Below, piece by piece: positions 27,707 to 36,745 of a DNA stretch of 64,000 nucleotides. The notes beneath the pieces were generated by a model. That model was not told where the DNA came from and did not search any database. It worked only from the letters and a program-made list of their open reading frames with translations. Within the stretch, counting starts at the first letter, position 1, and each line of letters starts with the position of its first letter. The position numbers and the translations under genes were made by a program. This DNA is from Bacillus sp. AFS055030 (GTDB lineage: Bacteria; Bacillota; Bacilli; Bacillales; Bacillaceae_G), in assembly GCF_002574545.1 (NCBI RefSeq), contig NZ_NUGT01000083.1, positions 1 to 64,000 on the forward strand, given 5' to 3'.

Positions 27707-30700
27707 ATGAAACGTATTGTCAAAAGTACTGCAGTTTTGGCATTAAGTACTGGGGTATTATTTAATGCATTTCCGGTTACGCATCATCAGCCTAAAGTAA
27801 AGGCTGCGGCACAATCATCAATTGAAGAAGTGCTTTCAAAGCTTACGCCTGAACAACGTCAAGCTTTAAAGAAATTAGAGGTTACTAGTCAGGAAGGGCT
27901 TCAGTTACCATCTTCAGTTGATTTACAGAGTTCGAAAAGCTTATCTGTCATCGTTGAATTAAAAGAGAAACCTGCTAAAGTAGCTGTTTTAGAAGAAGCT
28001 GTAAATGGTAAAAGCTTATCTCTTGATGCTGCCAAACAAAAAGCAAATATAGCACAAGAAACTTTTAAAAAAGATTTGCAAACCATTTATAAAGAGGATT
28101 TAAAACAAAATAAGAATCTTTATAAAGTTAAACGCACATACAAAAATACGTTAAATGGTTTTGCGATAGACTTACCAGCGAACAAAGTGAAGTTATTATT
28201 AGATTCGAAGGCTGTTAAAGCAGTTTGGCCGAATAATGTTATAAAAGTTGAACCACCAAAAGCTACCGAAGCTCCTGAGGGTTCTCAAGATACAACGAAG
28301 AAAATGGAAACAGAAGTGTTCCCTGGAATTAGCAAATTACACGCAGAAGGGTACACAGGAAAAGGTGTTAAAGTTGGAGTCATCGACACAGGGATTGACT
28401 ATAATCACCCAGATCTAACGGATGCTTATAAAGGTTATCGTGCACAAGAAGGTGTTAATCCAAAAACAATTAGTCCAAGTTCAGTTAAAGGGTGGGACTT
28501 TGTCGACAATGATGCAGATCCAATGGAAACAACTTATGCTGATTGGAAAATGTCAGGTTTAGGAGAAAAAGATCCTCTTACTGGTTCTACTTACTATACG
28601 GAACACGGAACTCACGTTTCAGGAATTATTGCTGGTCGTGGTAAAAACAATACAGATTATGCAGTAACAGGTGTAGCACCGGATGCAGATTTATACGTCT
28701 ATCGTGTATTGGGGAAATTTGGTTCAGGTAGCACAGAAAATGTATTAGGCGGTATTGATAAGGCGATCTCTGACGGCATGGATGTTATCAATCTATCCCT
28801 TGGGGCTAGTACAAATAATCCGGAAAATATTGAAAGTCTAGCGGTAAATAATGCAGTTCTTTCAGGTGTAACGGCGGTTGTTTCAGCGGGGAATTCAGGT
28901 GATGGAATGTATACATTAGGTGCGCCTGGTGCTGCAGCGTTAGCTATTACAGTTGGTGCGAATGATACGAAGACGGTGATTCCGACGTCAAAAGGTACAT
29001 TACATGGAACCTCAGATGTAGCTGCTGATTTAAAATTATTAGGTAAAGGTTTTAATGATAACGTAGATAATTTAAAAGATAAAAATTTACCAATCGTTAT
29101 AGTTCCGAATTACGGTACAGATACGGATTATAAAAATATTGATGTTGACGGGAAAATCGCCATTGTAAATCGAGGAGTAACGGCACTTATAGATAAAATT
29201 ACAATTGCTAAAAAACATGGAGCAGCGGCAGTCATTATGATAGATAATGTACCAGGTGAAGGGTTTATACCATCATACCTAGGCTCAAGCTATGGGTTAA
29301 TTCCAACGTTCTCAATGTCGTATGAACAGGGAGCTGAGCTAGTAGCAAAACTTGGAACAACGCCAACCTTCTCATTTGATGAGATAGGAAAAATAACGGA
29401 TGCAGGAAATAAATTAGCGTCATTTAGTTCACGTGGACCTGCGCGTATTACATATGACATTAAACCGGAAGTAACCGCACCAGGAGTAGCGGTGTTTTCA
29501 ACTGTTCCATCTTACATGCACGGTGCGGATCAAATTGGCAAATATGAATTTGCTTATGATAATTTATCAGGTACATCCATGGCTTCACCGAACGTAGCCG
29601 GTGTAGCGGTTTTACTAAAACAAGCAAATCCAAACTTGACCCCTGCCCAAATCAAGGAAACACTAATGAACACAGCGGATCCATTAAATGGAGAGTATAG
29701 TGTGTTCGAATCAGGAGCTGGACAAGTTGATCCTTATGAAGCAATTCATTCAAAAACACGTATTGAAGTAGTTGATGAGACAAAAGGGAAGTTAGACAAA
29801 AAAGGAAATCTAACAGCAGTTAAAAACTTAACAGGTGCACTTGCTTTTGGGGTACATGCTCCAGCAGGAAAAAATATTAGTAATCAACGTACACTAAATA
29901 TCTATAACAATAGTAATCAAGCAAAAACGTACGATGTAACAGTATCCTTTCAAAAAGATCGTCGCGGTTCATTAGATGCTGATGACAACGGTGTGCAAAT
30001 TGTAACAGATAAATCCATTAAAGTTGGGGCAAATGCGAAAAAGAAATCAACTGTTGCAATTACTGTTCCAAAATCAGCGGAATTAGGAATCTATGAGGGA
30101 TTTGTAACTTACACAAATCATTCGAATCCAGAGGAGACATTCCAATTACCTTTCGCGATTAAAACAGTAGAAGAAGGCATGAATCCAATTACGACGACAC
30201 CACAAGCATTTACACAAGTATTTGATTATGCTTTTGCTGGCCAAGTGGTATATACAAATGCAACTATGAGTTTAAAATCTCATATGCGCACATTTGACAT
30301 AATTCTTGAAGATGGAAAAACGGGTAAAGATTTAGGATATATAGGTACATTTGATGGGTTGGCGATGGATGAATACAAACCGTATACTGTGAAAAATGTA
30401 TTCAATGGCCGATATTACAAATCTACTGGTGATGACGATCAACCATTCGCATATAACCCAGATTTAGCGAAACCAGGATACTATAAAATAAAAATTATTG
30501 GTACAAATGATGCTGGAAAAACCTTCTCACAAGTAGCACCGATTTATTTCGATAATTTAGATCCTAAAATAACAGTAAACAGCCCAGACATTGTTGAATA
30601 TAAAAATGGTCAAACTAGCGTTACGATAACAGGTTCGGTGTATGATAAAGAAACAGATGAAATGCAGAAGATTGGTATGGACTATAACCAAGGAAGTACA

Positions 30701-31885
30701 AAAGTTTTTTACCAAGATATGTTGGGAGGAAAAGCAACAGCCGTGCCTGTAAATCCTGATGGTTCATTTACAGCGACAATTCCAACGAATGCAACTAGAG
30801 CAATGGAATTAAATTTCTACGCGATTGATGCTGCAACAAATAGAACATTTAAAGGTGGAAGAGAGATTTTTGTTACACGTGATGATGTCACTTATGGTTA
30901 TATGCAAACTGAAAAACGTACTGCAAAAATGGGTGAAACCGCGCAAGCCACTCTAATGTTAAAGAAAGCAAATAATGTAACACAAGTAGTTTATAAGTTT
31001 AATCACTATGCGGATGTTGCATCAATGAACATTACAGCAGATCCAAGTGTAGCGGATAAAGTAGATATTACTGTGACAGATAAACCAGCTATTCCAGGTG
31101 TAACAAATTATGTGACGTCTGTTACGATTAGTACAAAAGATGGAGTTACGCCACTTTCAGGAGATTTAAAACTAGCAGATTTAACTTTTAAAATGAGCAA
31201 TGTTTATACTGGATATCCTGTTATTAACGCGGCTTCAATGAACAGTGTGACAGTAACAGATAGTAATAATACAACACAAAATGTTGTAAGTGGAAATCCA
31301 ACCATATTTTTTATGCAGCCAACTTATTCATTACTTCGTGGTTCTAAATACGCAGAAGCATTTTTAGACCCAGCAGGTGAAGCACTTGGATCGATTGATT
31401 ATTCAAAAATGGGCATAAAAATAAAAGCAACCAGCTCAAACGGTAAAGTATACGAAGGATTAAACAATTCTTCAAGTACATTCCAAGTACCAAATTTACC
31501 TTTAACAGATGATACGTATGAGCTTGAATTAGATATTCCTGGCCATTTTACAGTGCACAAAGACTTTACGATTGGTTTCCATGAAGATGGTAAAGTTACG
31601 AATCAAAACCTGTATCTATCTGGTTTAAAACCAGCTTATGCAGGTGATGTAAATAAAGATGATGTCATTGACGTAATGGATGCAATTTACTTGCAAACAT
31701 ACTGGGGAACAAATAAACGTGATGCAGATATTAACTTTGATGGTGTAGTTGATGCAAAAGACATGGCATTTGTTGAGAATAACTACTTAATGAAAAATCC
31801 AACAATTAACTACGCTCCATCGCCTAAAAAGAAATATAAATCACAAACGTTGGAAAGTGTAAAGAGCAAGTTAGGAATAAAGTAA
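27707..31885 (+). CDS. secreted S8 subtilase with cohesin-like module and dockerin (subtilase 5)
   Basis: This 1392-residue protease starts at ATG 27707. The upstream in-frame ATG at 27692 is part of the GGGGGGAAG ribosome binding site. The order of parts matches subtilase 3: signal peptide ending KAAA or nearby, I9 propeptide, Asp227 (VIDTGIDYNHPD), His300 (HGTHVSG), Ser624 (GTSMASPN), PA domain, Fn3-like domains, cohesin-like sandwich (about 1065-1190), dockerin (about 1313-1364, GDVNKDDVIDVMDAIY and ADINFDGVVDAKD) and tail KKKYKSQTLESVKSKLGIK. Long stretches are identical to subtilase 3, marking a recent duplication. It is monocistronic. Confidence 0.93.
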   Translation: MKRIVKSTAVLALSTGVLFNAFPVTHHQPKVKAAAQSSIEEVLSKLTPEQRQALKKLEVTSQEGLQLPSSVDLQSSKSLSVIVELKEKPAKVAVLEEAVNGKSLSLDAAKQKANIAQETFKKDLQTIYKEDLKQNKNLYKVKRTYKNTLNGFAIDLPANKVKLLLDSKAVKAVWPNNVIKVEPPKATEAPEGSQDTTKKMETEVFPGISKLHAEGYTGKGVKVGVIDTGIDYNHPDLTDAYKGYRAQEGVNPKTISPSSVKGWDFVDNDADPMETTYADWKMSGLGEKDPLTGSTYYTEHGTHVSGIIAGRGKNNTDYAVTGVAPDADLYVYRVLGKFGSGSTENVLGGIDKAISDGMDVINLSLGASTNNPENIESLAVNNAVLSGVTAVVSAGNSGDGMYTLGAPGAAALAITVGANDTKTVIPTSKGTLHGTSDVAADLKLLGKGFNDNVDNLKDKNLPIVIVPNYGTDTDYKNIDVDGKIAIVNRGVTALIDKITIAKKHGAAAVIMIDNVPGEGFIPSYLGSSYGLIPTFSMSYEQGAELVAKLGTTPTFSFDEIGKITDAGNKLASFSSRGPARITYDIKPEVTAPGVAVFSTVPSYMHGADQIGKYEFAYDNLSGTSMASPNVAGVAVLLKQANPNLTPAQIKETLMNTADPLNGEYSVFESGAGQVDPYEAIHSKTRIEVVDETKGKLDKKGNLTAVKNLTGALAFGVHAPAGKNISNQRTLNIYNNSNQAKTYDVTVSFQKDRRGSLDADDNGVQIVTDKSIKVGANAKKKSTVAITVPKSAELGIYEGFVTYTNHSNPEETFQLPFAIKTVEEGMNPITTTPQAFTQVFDYAFAGQVVYTNATMSLKSHMRTFDIILEDGKTGKDLGYIGTFDGLAMDEYKPYTVKNVFNGRYYKSTGDDDQPFAYNPDLAKPGYYKIKIIGTNDAGKTFSQVAPIYFDNLDPKITVNSPDIVEYKNGQTSVTITGSVYDKETDEMQKIGMDYNQGSTKVFYQDMLGGKATAVPVNPDGSFTATIPTNATRAMELNFYAIDAATNRTFKGGREIFVTRDDVTYGYMQTEKRTAKMGETAQATLMLKKANNVTQVVYKFNHYADVASMNITADPSVADKVDITVTDKPAIPGVTNYVTSVTISTKDGVTPLSGDLKLADLTFKMSNVYTGYPVINAASMNSVTVTDSNNTTQNVVSGNPTIFFMQPTYSLLRGSKYAEAFLDPAGEALGSIDYSKMGIKIKATSSNGKVYEGLNNSSSTFQVPNLPLTDDTYELELDIPGHFTVHKDFTIGFHEDGKVTNQNLYLSGLKPAYAGDVNKDDVIDVMDAIYLQTYWGTNKRDADINFDGVVDAKDMAFVENNYLMKNPTINYAPSPKKKYKSQTLESVKSKLGIK

Positions 31886-31904
31886 TAGAAGTAAGACATT
31901 AATC

Positions 31905-31930
31905 GGCTCCGATATATTATCGGAGTCTTA
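31905..31930 (+). terminator. hairpin after subtilase 5
   Basis: CTCCGATA (31907-31914) pairs with TATCGGAG (31918-31925). The T-run is short, but the hairpin occupies the same place as those behind subtilases 3 and 4. A second, bidirectional terminator follows at 31951. Confidence 0.6.
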
Positions 31931-31950
31931 CAGAATAGAATTAATAAAAA

Positions 31951-31993
31951 AACAACCAGTATGGCCATATTTTGGTTTACTCTGGTTGTTTTT
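31951..31993. terminator. bidirectional terminator between subtilase 5 and sspL
   Basis: ACAACCAG (31952-31959) pairs with CTGGTTGT (31982-31989), with an A-run on the left and a T-run on the right. Confidence 0.75.
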
Positions 31994-32004
31994 AGTAATA
32001 AAGC

Positions 32005-32139
32005 TTATTTTTTGTTCGACTTTTTTGCTAAATTCTGTAGTTCACTTTGTGGCTCAGTTGAAAATTCAACGTCTTTTCCGTATCCTTGTGGATTAACACT
32101 TGGAGCTTTTTGTCCTCTTCCAGATGATTTTTTACTCAT
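32005..32139 (-). CDS. sspL: small acid-soluble spore protein L family
   Basis: This 44-residue basic protein starts at ATG 32139 on the minus strand with GGAGGTG at ideal spacing, and ends at 32005. It contains VNPQGYGKDVEF and ends SELQNLAKKSNKK. This matches the pattern of SspL (PQG...D...ELEERAKKSN-K), a minor small acid-soluble spore protein made in the forespore. It is monocistronic with a shared terminator. It lies directly after the subtilase array, so sporulation-linked genes flank the array on both sides. Confidence 0.75.
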   Translation of the reverse strand: MSKKSSGRGQKAPSVNPQGYGKDVEFSTEPQSELQNLAKKSNKK

Positions 32140-32208
32140 GTGCTTCACCTCCATGGATAGTGTTTCTCAAAGAGGGTAGATTTATGAGTAAAAGTCGTCT
32201 AGTACATT

Positions 32209-32874
32209 CTATATAGAAAGATTTTTCTCATTTTCAAAGTTAGAAGGGGTACGAGTGTTAGATGATACCCTGTCTAAAAATTTTTTTGTAAGTGGCATAA
32301 AGTAATTAAGTACTAACCCACCAAAACAAACGGTTAGGATTGTACCAATGCCGATTGGTCCATTTGAAATGAATGCAGCAATTAGGAAAATAAGATAAAT
32401 GACTGTTTTTGAAAAAAAGATCGTTGTTCTAGTTAATTCTTGTAGGATTAATGTTAATCGGTCCACTGGAATTGGTGCAAAGTTTGTGTGTAAATAGGTG
32501 GCCGTTCCGAGTCCAGAAATAACTAAACCGAAACTATAACAAGCTGTTTTGCTATACCAAATTTCAGGTGTTAGTATATTGTGTAATAAATAAAGCCATA
32601 TATCAATACCGAACCCCGTAATAAAGGCAGTTACTAATCCTAACAATTCAGGTCTTTGTCTTTTTAATAAAGAATTTATACAGATTAGTAGTAAAGCAAT
32701 GATTATTTCCCAACTTCCTACAGTTAGCCCGACATTTTTGGATAGGCCAACTAAAAGCGCATCAAAAGGTGAAGTACCAAGGTTAGATTGTATATTGATT
32801 GAAATACCTAAGGTTAGTATTAAGATTCCTAATACGTAAAAAACATATTTCGTTTTAATTAATGACTTTATCAT
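32209..32874 (-). CDS. YczE/YyaS/YitT-type membrane protein
   Basis: This 221-residue integral membrane protein has about five or six spans. The opening (VLGILILTLGISINIQSNLG followed by TSPFDAL) is the hallmark of the YczE/YyaS/YitT family, whose members have no firmly known transport substrate. Its ATG overlaps the stop of the upstream acetyltransferase gene by 4 nt, so the two are co-translated. The pair is divergent from a MarR regulator and likely under its control. Confidence 0.85.
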   Translation of the reverse strand: MIKSLIKTKYVFYVLGILILTLGISINIQSNLGTSPFDALLVGLSKNVGLTVGSWEIIIALLLICINSLLKRQRPELLGLVTAFITGFGIDIWLYLLHNILTPEIWYSKTACYSFGLVISGLGTATYLHTNFAPIPVDRLTLILQELTRTTIFFSKTVIYLIFLIAAFISNGPIGIGTILTVCFGGLVLNYFMPLTKKFLDRVSSNTRTPSNFENEKNLSI

Positions 32875-33311
32875 TTCATTATTTCTTTTAACATTAGAAT
32901 ATGAGGGATTCCATCTTCTATAAAGACATCAGAGGAAGTACGATAGCCGAGTTTTTTGTAAAAACCTTCTGCATGTGTTTGACCATGTAATTTTACTTGT
33001 GAAGCTCCATGTTCTTCTGCGATTTCTTCTAGAGCTTTAATAATGCTTTTGCCGAGACCATATTTTCGGAAAGACTCAAGGACGCAGATTCTTTCTAATT
33101 TACCGACACCATCCACAAACCTAATTCTTCCTGTTCCGGCCGGTTGTTCATTGTAATGAACTAATATGTGTTCGCAATCACTACTTAATTTATCGTATTG
33201 ATCAAATTCATCTTCTAAAGGTACACCTTGTTCTTTCACAAATATATCTTTCCTTATTGCAAATGCTATTTTTAGTTGTTCTTCATTCGTTATCTTTTTT
33301 GTATTCACCAT
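32871..33311 (-). CDS. GNAT family N-acetyltransferase
   Basis: This 146-residue protein has a GNAT fold of the YjcF/ElaA kind. The acetyl-CoA binding motif region reads RKYGLGKSIIKALEEIAEE (about residues 85-103), and FYKKLGYRT (about 118) is the typical C-terminal block. The acyl acceptor is unknown. It is the first gene of a two-gene operon with the YczE-like membrane protein. Its promoter region contains two palindromes shared with the divergent MarR gene. Confidence 0.88.
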   Translation of the reverse strand: MVNTKKITNEEQLKIAFAIRKDIFVKEQGVPLEDEFDQYDKLSSDCEHILVHYNEQPAGTGRIRFVDGVGKLERICVLESFRKYGLGKSIIKALEEIAEEHGASQVKLHGQTHAEGFYKKLGYRTSSDVFIEDGIPHILMLKEIMK

Positions 33312-33344
33312 TTTTATCAGTCCCTTTTTTAATTGATTTTATCG

Positions 33345-33366
33345 TTTTGTTGCAAATGCAACAAAA
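33345..33366. promoter_or_regulatory. palindromic operator 1, likely MarR site
   Basis: TTTTGTTGC and GCAACAAAA form a perfect 9-bp inverted repeat around AAAT. It lies between the divergent acetyltransferase and MarR genes, close to the minus-strand gene. The size and symmetry suit a MarR dimer. Confidence 0.7.
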
Positions 33367-33391
33367 ATAAGTTAAATTCAATATATATCAG

Positions 33392-33413
33392 TTTTATTGC
33401 ATTTACAACAAAA
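33392..33413. promoter_or_regulatory. palindromic operator 2, likely MarR site
   Basis: TTTTATTGC and ACAACAAAA form an imperfect version of operator 1 around ATTT, 47 bp away from it and just upstream of the MarR ribosome binding site. This fits autoregulation. Confidence 0.6.
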
Positions 33414-33433
33414 ATAATGCTAAGGAGTTAATG

Positions 33434-33886
33434 ATGAAGGAAATTCTTCGGGAAATTGGAATGATCGCAAGGGCACTAGATTCGATCAGTAATATAGAAT
33501 TTAAAGAGCATGACCTGACAAAAGGGCAGTATTTATATCTAGTGCGAATAGCTGAAAATCCAGGAATCATTCAGGAAAAATTGGCTGAAATGATAAAGGT
33601 AGATCGAACTACAGCTGCACGTGCTATAAAAAAACTTGAAACGAATGGATTTATTGAAAAGAAAGAGGATAAAGAGAACAAAAAAATTAAAAAACTCTAT
33701 GTAACAGAAAAAGGGGAAAAAGTTTATCCATTTATAAAAAGAGAAAACGATTATTCTAATATCGTTGCACTAGAGGGATTGTCCGAAATAGAAGTTGAAA
33801 CCATTTTTACTCTTCTTCAAAAGGTAAGGAAAAATGTAGAAAAAGACTGGGATTTTGTAAAAAAGGGAAATAAGAGAAATTATTGA
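33434..33886 (+). CDS. MarR family transcriptional regulator
   Basis: This winged-helix repressor has 150 residues. I choose the second of two adjacent ATG codons because AAGGAG (33422-33427) is 6 nt before it. The HTH and wing region includes LAEMIKVDRTTAARAIKKLE (about 50-69) followed by GFIEKKEDKENKKIK. It is divergent from the acetyltransferase/YczE-like pair, with two palindromes in between, so it most likely represses both directions. The ligand is unknown. Confidence 0.9.
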   Translation: MKEILREIGMIARALDSISNIEFKEHDLTKGQYLYLVRIAENPGIIQEKLAEMIKVDRTTAARAIKKLETNGFIEKKEDKENKKIKKLYVTEKGEKVYPFIKRENDYSNIVALEGLSEIEVETIFTLLQKVRKNVEKDWDFVKKGNKRNY

Positions 33887-34005
33887 TTAGATATGAGAAG
33901 AGACATATTAAAATGACGAAAAGAGCTCTCGATTAGGATAGTTAAACTAAATTTGTAAAGAATAAAATTATCATATTCTATCATAAAATGGAGCAAGGAA
34001 ATCAC

Positions 34006-34308
34006 TTGAAAACTTTCATATTTTGTTCAATTATTTTTTTTCCTATTATTATGAATGGATTAGCTAGGTTTAATCGACTATTTAACACAATCTTTAATTT
34101 GATCGCCATCATTTCTTACGTAGTTTTAGGGGGGATTTCAGCAATATCAATTTATGAAATTATAAAACATGATGTTGTTTTTATGACAAATATTCATGCG
34201 GTATTTCTTAATATTTATTTTATAATTTCTGGATCTTATTTAGGGATATTCGGACTTTATCAATTAATTAATCTGATGATAAGACAGCTTAATCAAACTA
34301 ATAAGTAA
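34006..34308 (+). CDS. small membrane protein, unknown function
   Basis: This is a 100-residue hydrophobic protein with about three membrane spans. I take TTG 34006 as start because AAGGAA (33995-34000) is 5 nt upstream; an ATG at 33988 has no ribosome binding site. It ends in a short polar tail (RQLNQTNK). I do not recognise a family. It stands alone between the MarR gene and the MMPL gene, with a strong bidirectional terminator after it. Confidence 0.6.
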   Translation: MKTFIFCSIIFFPIIMNGLARFNRLFNTIFNLIAIISYVVLGGISAISIYEIIKHDVVFMTNIHAVFLNIYFIISGSYLGIFGLYQLINLMIRQLNQTNK

Positions 34309-34329
34309 TTTTTAATGGTTGTTCCAATG

Positions 34330-34379
34330 AAAAACACCACAGCGCATCATTTCTGTATAGAATGCATTGTGGTGTTTTT
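34330..34379. terminator. bidirectional terminator
   Basis: AAAAACACCACA (34330-34341) pairs with TGTGGTGTTTTT (34368-34379), with GCAT/ATGC pairing inside. It separates the convergent small membrane protein gene and the MMPL gene. Confidence 0.85.
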
Positions 34380-34386
34380 ATTATGT

Positions 34387-36627
34387 TTATTTTTCTATTT
34401 GCGGTTCTAGTTTCGAATCATAGTCTTTTTTCGAAAGTTCACCTGGCCAATATGCAAATCTGCCTAATACGGTCGTAATTGCTGGTACTAAAAGTGGACG
34501 AACAATGAATGTATCAATTAATACCCCGATACATGTAACAATACCAAACTGAACTAATACTTGAATTGGTAGTGTTGCTAACACTAGGAATGTACCAGCC
34601 AAAATTATTCCAGCAGATGAAATAACAGACCCAGTTTTTGCGACGCCATTTGCAACTGCTTCGCGGTGGGTTTGTTTCTTTTTATTTTTCCATATTTCGG
34701 AAACCATGAATATATTGTAATCTTCACCCAATGCTACTAAAAATACAAAGGAATATAAAGGAATCGAACCTTGTATTGCGCTAGCTCCAAATCCATAGTG
34801 AAGTATTAACCAACCAGCACCTAATGCTGAAAGATAAGATAAGATAACGGTTAGAATTAAGTAAATCATCGCTGTTAAGGAACGTAAATAAGTTAACAGT
34901 AATAATGCAATTAATCCAACCATTACTGGAATGATAACGGCTTGATCACGCTCAGTAATATTTTTTGTATCCAAATTCGTTACTGTTTCTCCACCAATCC
35001 AATAATGCTTATCGACTTTTTGTATATCATATTCGTTTAATAGTTTCTTAATTTTCTTTTCGATTTGAGGGATTCGCTCTAATCCTTTAATAGAATAAGG
35101 GTTATCAACTAGAGAAACTTCATATAATTGTAATTTTTTATTTTCTTTACCTGTAATAGGTTCAGACACATCTTTTACGAACGAAAGTGATTCTAATTCT
35201 TTTTTTACAGGAATCGGTTTATTTTCTGTATCGATGATTACTTTAACAGGTGCTAATAAACCTGATGAATAGTGGTCAGATATTAAATCAAACCCTTCTC
35301 TTGAAGGCATATCTTTAGGAAATGATTGAAGTAAATCGTTTGTGTATTGCACTCGAGGTACGTATAGAGCTAGCCCTCCTAAGAAAATAATAGAGACTAG
35401 TATAATTGTCCAAGGTTTATGAGTAACTAGTTTGCCAATTTTTTGACTAAACGTTACTTTCGTTTTTGATTTCTTAATAGATTTTCCTTTTTTCTTAGCT
35501 CTTAATGATTCCATTGCCTCTGTTCTTGGAATGAAAGGAAAAAATGATACTCTACCAAATATAGAAAGTAGAGCAGGTAGGATTGTGATTGCAGCAATCC
35601 CTATAATTAAGACTGCCAAACTAAATGGTACTGCAAAACGATGGAATGCACCATATTGAGCTAATAAGAGAGTACCTAATCCGATAACGACTGTTAAAGC
35701 ACTCATTGAAATGGCCCCACTAGATTCTTTAATCGCGAGCTGAAGTGCTTTATATTTGTTTTCTTCTATAAGTAAATATTCACGATATCTAGATATTAAA
35801 AATAAACAATAATCAGTACCTGCACCAAATAATAAAACTGTCATAATCGAAACGGCTTGAGAATCCACCGTTATAATACCTTTATCACCTAAGAAACCTA
35901 ATATTGGGTTTACCATTCCATACGCGAAACCAACGACTATTAGCGGTACAATCGCCATAATAGGTGAACGATATAAAAGGATTAAGAAAACTAATACAAG
36001 TGCTACGGTTGATAATAATAGTTTAACATCGGCTTGTTTAAATAAACTTACAGCGTCTGTTTGAATACCAACCGGGCCAGAAAAGCGAACTTTTAGACCT
36101 GATTCTGTTAATTTTCGTTTTACTGGGTCATCACCAGTATTATTTTTAATTTGTTTTTCTAGTATGTTGATATTTTTTTGTAGTACTTTATCATCCGCTT
36201 TTTTGTCAAAAAGGACGGGTGTAATAATTGTTGTACCATCTTCCGAAGAACTTTGTTTAATTGCCTGGATCGGCATCAAATCATATGATGGTGATGTTAA
36301 TTGATTTTTTAATGGATTATTTCGAAGTTCTTTGTAAACAGTTTGAATAACTTTGTAATCGTCCTCATTTAGTCCGTCTTTACGGTTCCAAACAATTAAT
36401 AAAGGGTTTCCGGAATCAGTTGGAAATTCTTTTTTTATGAGCTGATCTGCTTTTTGTGACATGGATTGTTTCGGTAAGTTATCTGCAGCATTATTTTCTA
36501 CCTCGTTTACAGATGGAAATGAAAATGATAATACAACCGTTAATAATACCCACACCAACAATGTTAGCCATCTTGTATGTTTACTACTTACAAATTTGCC
36601 CCAAGAATGAAAGGGGTGTTGTTTCAT
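34387..36627 (-). CDS. MMPL (RND superfamily) exporter, YdfJ/YdgH-like
   Basis: This 746-residue membrane protein has two MMPL repeats, each with one span, a large extracytoplasmic loop and five further spans. The conserved phrases GAGTDYCLFLISRYREYL (about residue 270) and ALGEDYNIFMVSEIW (about residue 630) carry the charged residues expected for proton coupling. The length is normal for Bacillus MMPL proteins. AGGTG precedes the ATG. It is divergent from a TetR regulator, the usual arrangement for inducible export of lipids or hydrophobic drugs. The substrate is unknown. Confidence 0.92.
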   Translation of the reverse strand: MKQHPFHSWGKFVSSKHTRWLTLLVWVLLTVVLSFSFPSVNEVENNAADNLPKQSMSQKADQLIKKEFPTDSGNPLLIVWNRKDGLNEDDYKVIQTVYKELRNNPLKNQLTSPSYDLMPIQAIKQSSSEDGTTIITPVLFDKKADDKVLQKNINILEKQIKNNTGDDPVKRKLTESGLKVRFSGPVGIQTDAVSLFKQADVKLLLSTVALVLVFLILLYRSPIMAIVPLIVVGFAYGMVNPILGFLGDKGIITVDSQAVSIMTVLLFGAGTDYCLFLISRYREYLLIEENKYKALQLAIKESSGAISMSALTVVIGLGTLLLAQYGAFHRFAVPFSLAVLIIGIAAITILPALLSIFGRVSFFPFIPRTEAMESLRAKKKGKSIKKSKTKVTFSQKIGKLVTHKPWTIILVSIIFLGGLALYVPRVQYTNDLLQSFPKDMPSREGFDLISDHYSSGLLAPVKVIIDTENKPIPVKKELESLSFVKDVSEPITGKENKKLQLYEVSLVDNPYSIKGLERIPQIEKKIKKLLNEYDIQKVDKHYWIGGETVTNLDTKNITERDQAVIIPVMVGLIALLLLTYLRSLTAMIYLILTVILSYLSALGAGWLILHYGFGASAIQGSIPLYSFVFLVALGEDYNIFMVSEIWKNKKKQTHREAVANGVAKTGSVISSAGIILAGTFLVLATLPIQVLVQFGIVTCIGVLIDTFIVRPLLVPAITTVLGRFAYWPGELSKKDYDSKLEPQIEK

Positions 36628-36745
36628 ATAGAATTCACCTCAAGTATAATGTATTAATTTAATTATATATACTAGTTAGTTAATTATTCAAGAAATTTTA
36701 TTATGCTATAATGAAGTGGAATTAAAAGGTTAGGAGAGAAGCAAA

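Noticed and set aside
31961-32179. 72-codon plus-strand frame over sspL
   Set aside because: It is the antisense shadow of the sspL gene and its terminator, and has no ribosome binding site.
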